64,000 nt of DNA from Enterobacter_D sp963521185 (lineage in GTDB: Bacteria; Pseudomonadota; Gammaproteobacteria; Enterobacterales; Enterobacteriaceae), in NCBI GenBank assembly GCA_963521185.1, contig CAUQTV010000011.1, positions 79,520-143,519 of the forward strand, in the 5' to 3' direction. Of the stretch, positions 63,706 to 64,000 are shown piece by piece. Both the position numbers and the translations under genes were made by a program. Every line of letters starts with the position of its first letter. The stretch's first letter is position 1. The notes below the pieces were generated by a model that was given only the letters and a program-made list of their open reading frames with translations, was not told where the DNA came from and made no database searches.

Positions 63706-63825
63706 ATGCCTGGCAATTCCCTACTCTCGCATGGGGAGACCCCACACTACCATCGGCGCTACGGCGTTTCACTTCTGAGTTCGGCATGGGGTCAGGTGGG
63801 ACCGCCGCGCTAGTGTCGCCAGGCA
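63706..63825 (-). rRNA. rrfF: 5S ribosomal RNA (distal copy of the rrnD-like operon)
   Basis: 120 bases on the minus strand, beginning UGCCUGGCGAC and ending GCCAGGCAU, with the conserved central part (CCCCAUGCCGAACUCAGAAG). Ends pair to form helix I. The 5' arm (after UGCCUGGCG) and the UU before GCCAGGCA differ from the E. coli sequence I recall, while the centre is the same. The copy 246 bases to the right has CU at the latter place. Confidence 0.97.
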
Positions 63826-63863
63826 AATTCTTTTCTAAGTGCCGAACATTAACCGCTTAAAAC

Positions 63864-63939
63864 TGGTGCTGATACCCAGAGTCGAACTGGGGACCTCACC
63901 CTTACCAAGGGTGCGCTCTACCAACTGAGCCATATCAGC
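63864..63939 (-). tRNA. thrV: tRNA-Thr (anticodon GGT)
   Basis: 76 bases on the minus strand. GCTGATA pairs with TATCAGC in the acceptor stem, GGTAAG holds the GGT anticodon (genomic ACC at 63904-63906), GTTCGA is the T-loop and CCA is encoded. Its place between two 5S genes matches thrV of E. coli rrnD. Confidence 0.98.
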
Positions 63940-63951
63940 ACGCTAAATTTG

Positions 63952-64000
63952 ATGCCTGGCAGTTCCCTACTCTCGCATGGGGAGACCCCACACTACCATC
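63952..64000 (-). rRNA. rrfD: 5S ribosomal RNA, 3' part (cut by the window edge)
   Basis: The last 49 bases of a second 5S gene on the minus strand, same as the distal copy apart from CU instead of UU before GCCAGGCA. The 5' part and the 23S and 16S genes should lie to the right of the window. Confidence 0.95.

Noticed and set aside
1..64000. CRISPR array, insertion sequence, prophage or integron
   Set aside because: No regularly spaced direct repeats, transposase, integrase or phage genes were seen; tRNA-Thr at the right edge has no duplicated end that would mark an integrated element.

Overview
The window is a chromosomal segment of an Enterobacteriaceae member. The gene order follows the E. 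coli gltBD to rrnD stretch almost gene for gene (yhcC-gltBD, nanRAT, sspAB, rpsI-rplM, zapE, zapG, degQS, mdh, argR, yhcN, yhcO, aaeXAB/aaeR, tldD-yhdP-rng-yhdE-mreDCB, csrD, accBC, yhdT-panF-prmA, dusB-fis, acrEF, yhdV, the yhdWXYZ-type amino-acid transporter, then 5S-tRNA-Thr-5S). The proteins are close to, but not identical with, those recalled from E. coli. The gene content (type II dehydroquinase, msrPQ beside aroQ, an intact polar amino-acid transporter, an MHYT cyclic-di-GMP protein) fits an Enterobacter/Kosakonia/Lelliottia-like organism better than E. coli. I cannot name the genus from sequence reading alone. No IS element, prophage, integron or CRISPR array was seen.

Layout. 1-7.2 kb: the start of yhcC (minus), a long divergent control region, and the glutamate synthase operon gltBD. 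7.2-10.7 kb: a short sialic-acid locus nanR-nanA-nanT with a complete NanR operator but without the usual nanE, nanK and nanQ. 10.8-14.5 kb (minus): sspAB, rplM-rpsI and zapE. 14.7-20.4 kb: zapG, degQ, degS, then mdh (minus), argR and yhcN. 20.4-26.5 kb: yhcO, a succinate-semialdehyde-type aldehyde dehydrogenase, the AaeAB aromatic-acid efflux pump with AaeX, and the divergent LysR regulator AaeR. 26.5-38.9 kb (minus): a cell-envelope and cell-shape block comprising tldD, yhdP, rng, yhdE, mreDCB and csrD. 39.1-45.9 kb (plus): msrPQ (repair of oxidised periplasmic methionine), aroQ, accBC, yhdT, panF and prmA. 46.3-47.6 kb: dusB-fis with its stringent-type promoter.

47.9-58.7 kb is the most accessory-looking part. 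It holds an MHYT-GGDEF-EAL membrane protein, acrEF, an additional full-length RND pump gene without its own adaptor, and a divergent AcrR/AcrS-type TetR regulator with a palindromic operator candidate. 58.8-63.6 kb: yhdV and the intact ABC amino-acid transporter aapJQMP. The transporter sits behind a sigma-54 promoter with two NtrC-like sites, so it is probably induced by nitrogen limitation, as gltBD is also part of nitrogen metabolism. The right edge is the distal end of an rRNA operon (minus strand): a terminator, a 5S gene, tRNA-Thr(GGT) and the 3' part of a second 5S gene.

Most of the window is conserved core genome. The points worth following up are the orphan RND pump and its control sites, the MHYT protein, the trimmed nan locus, the aldehyde dehydrogenase beside aaeXAB, and the sigma-54/NtrC promoter. 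I found nothing I would call a clearly undescribed system.
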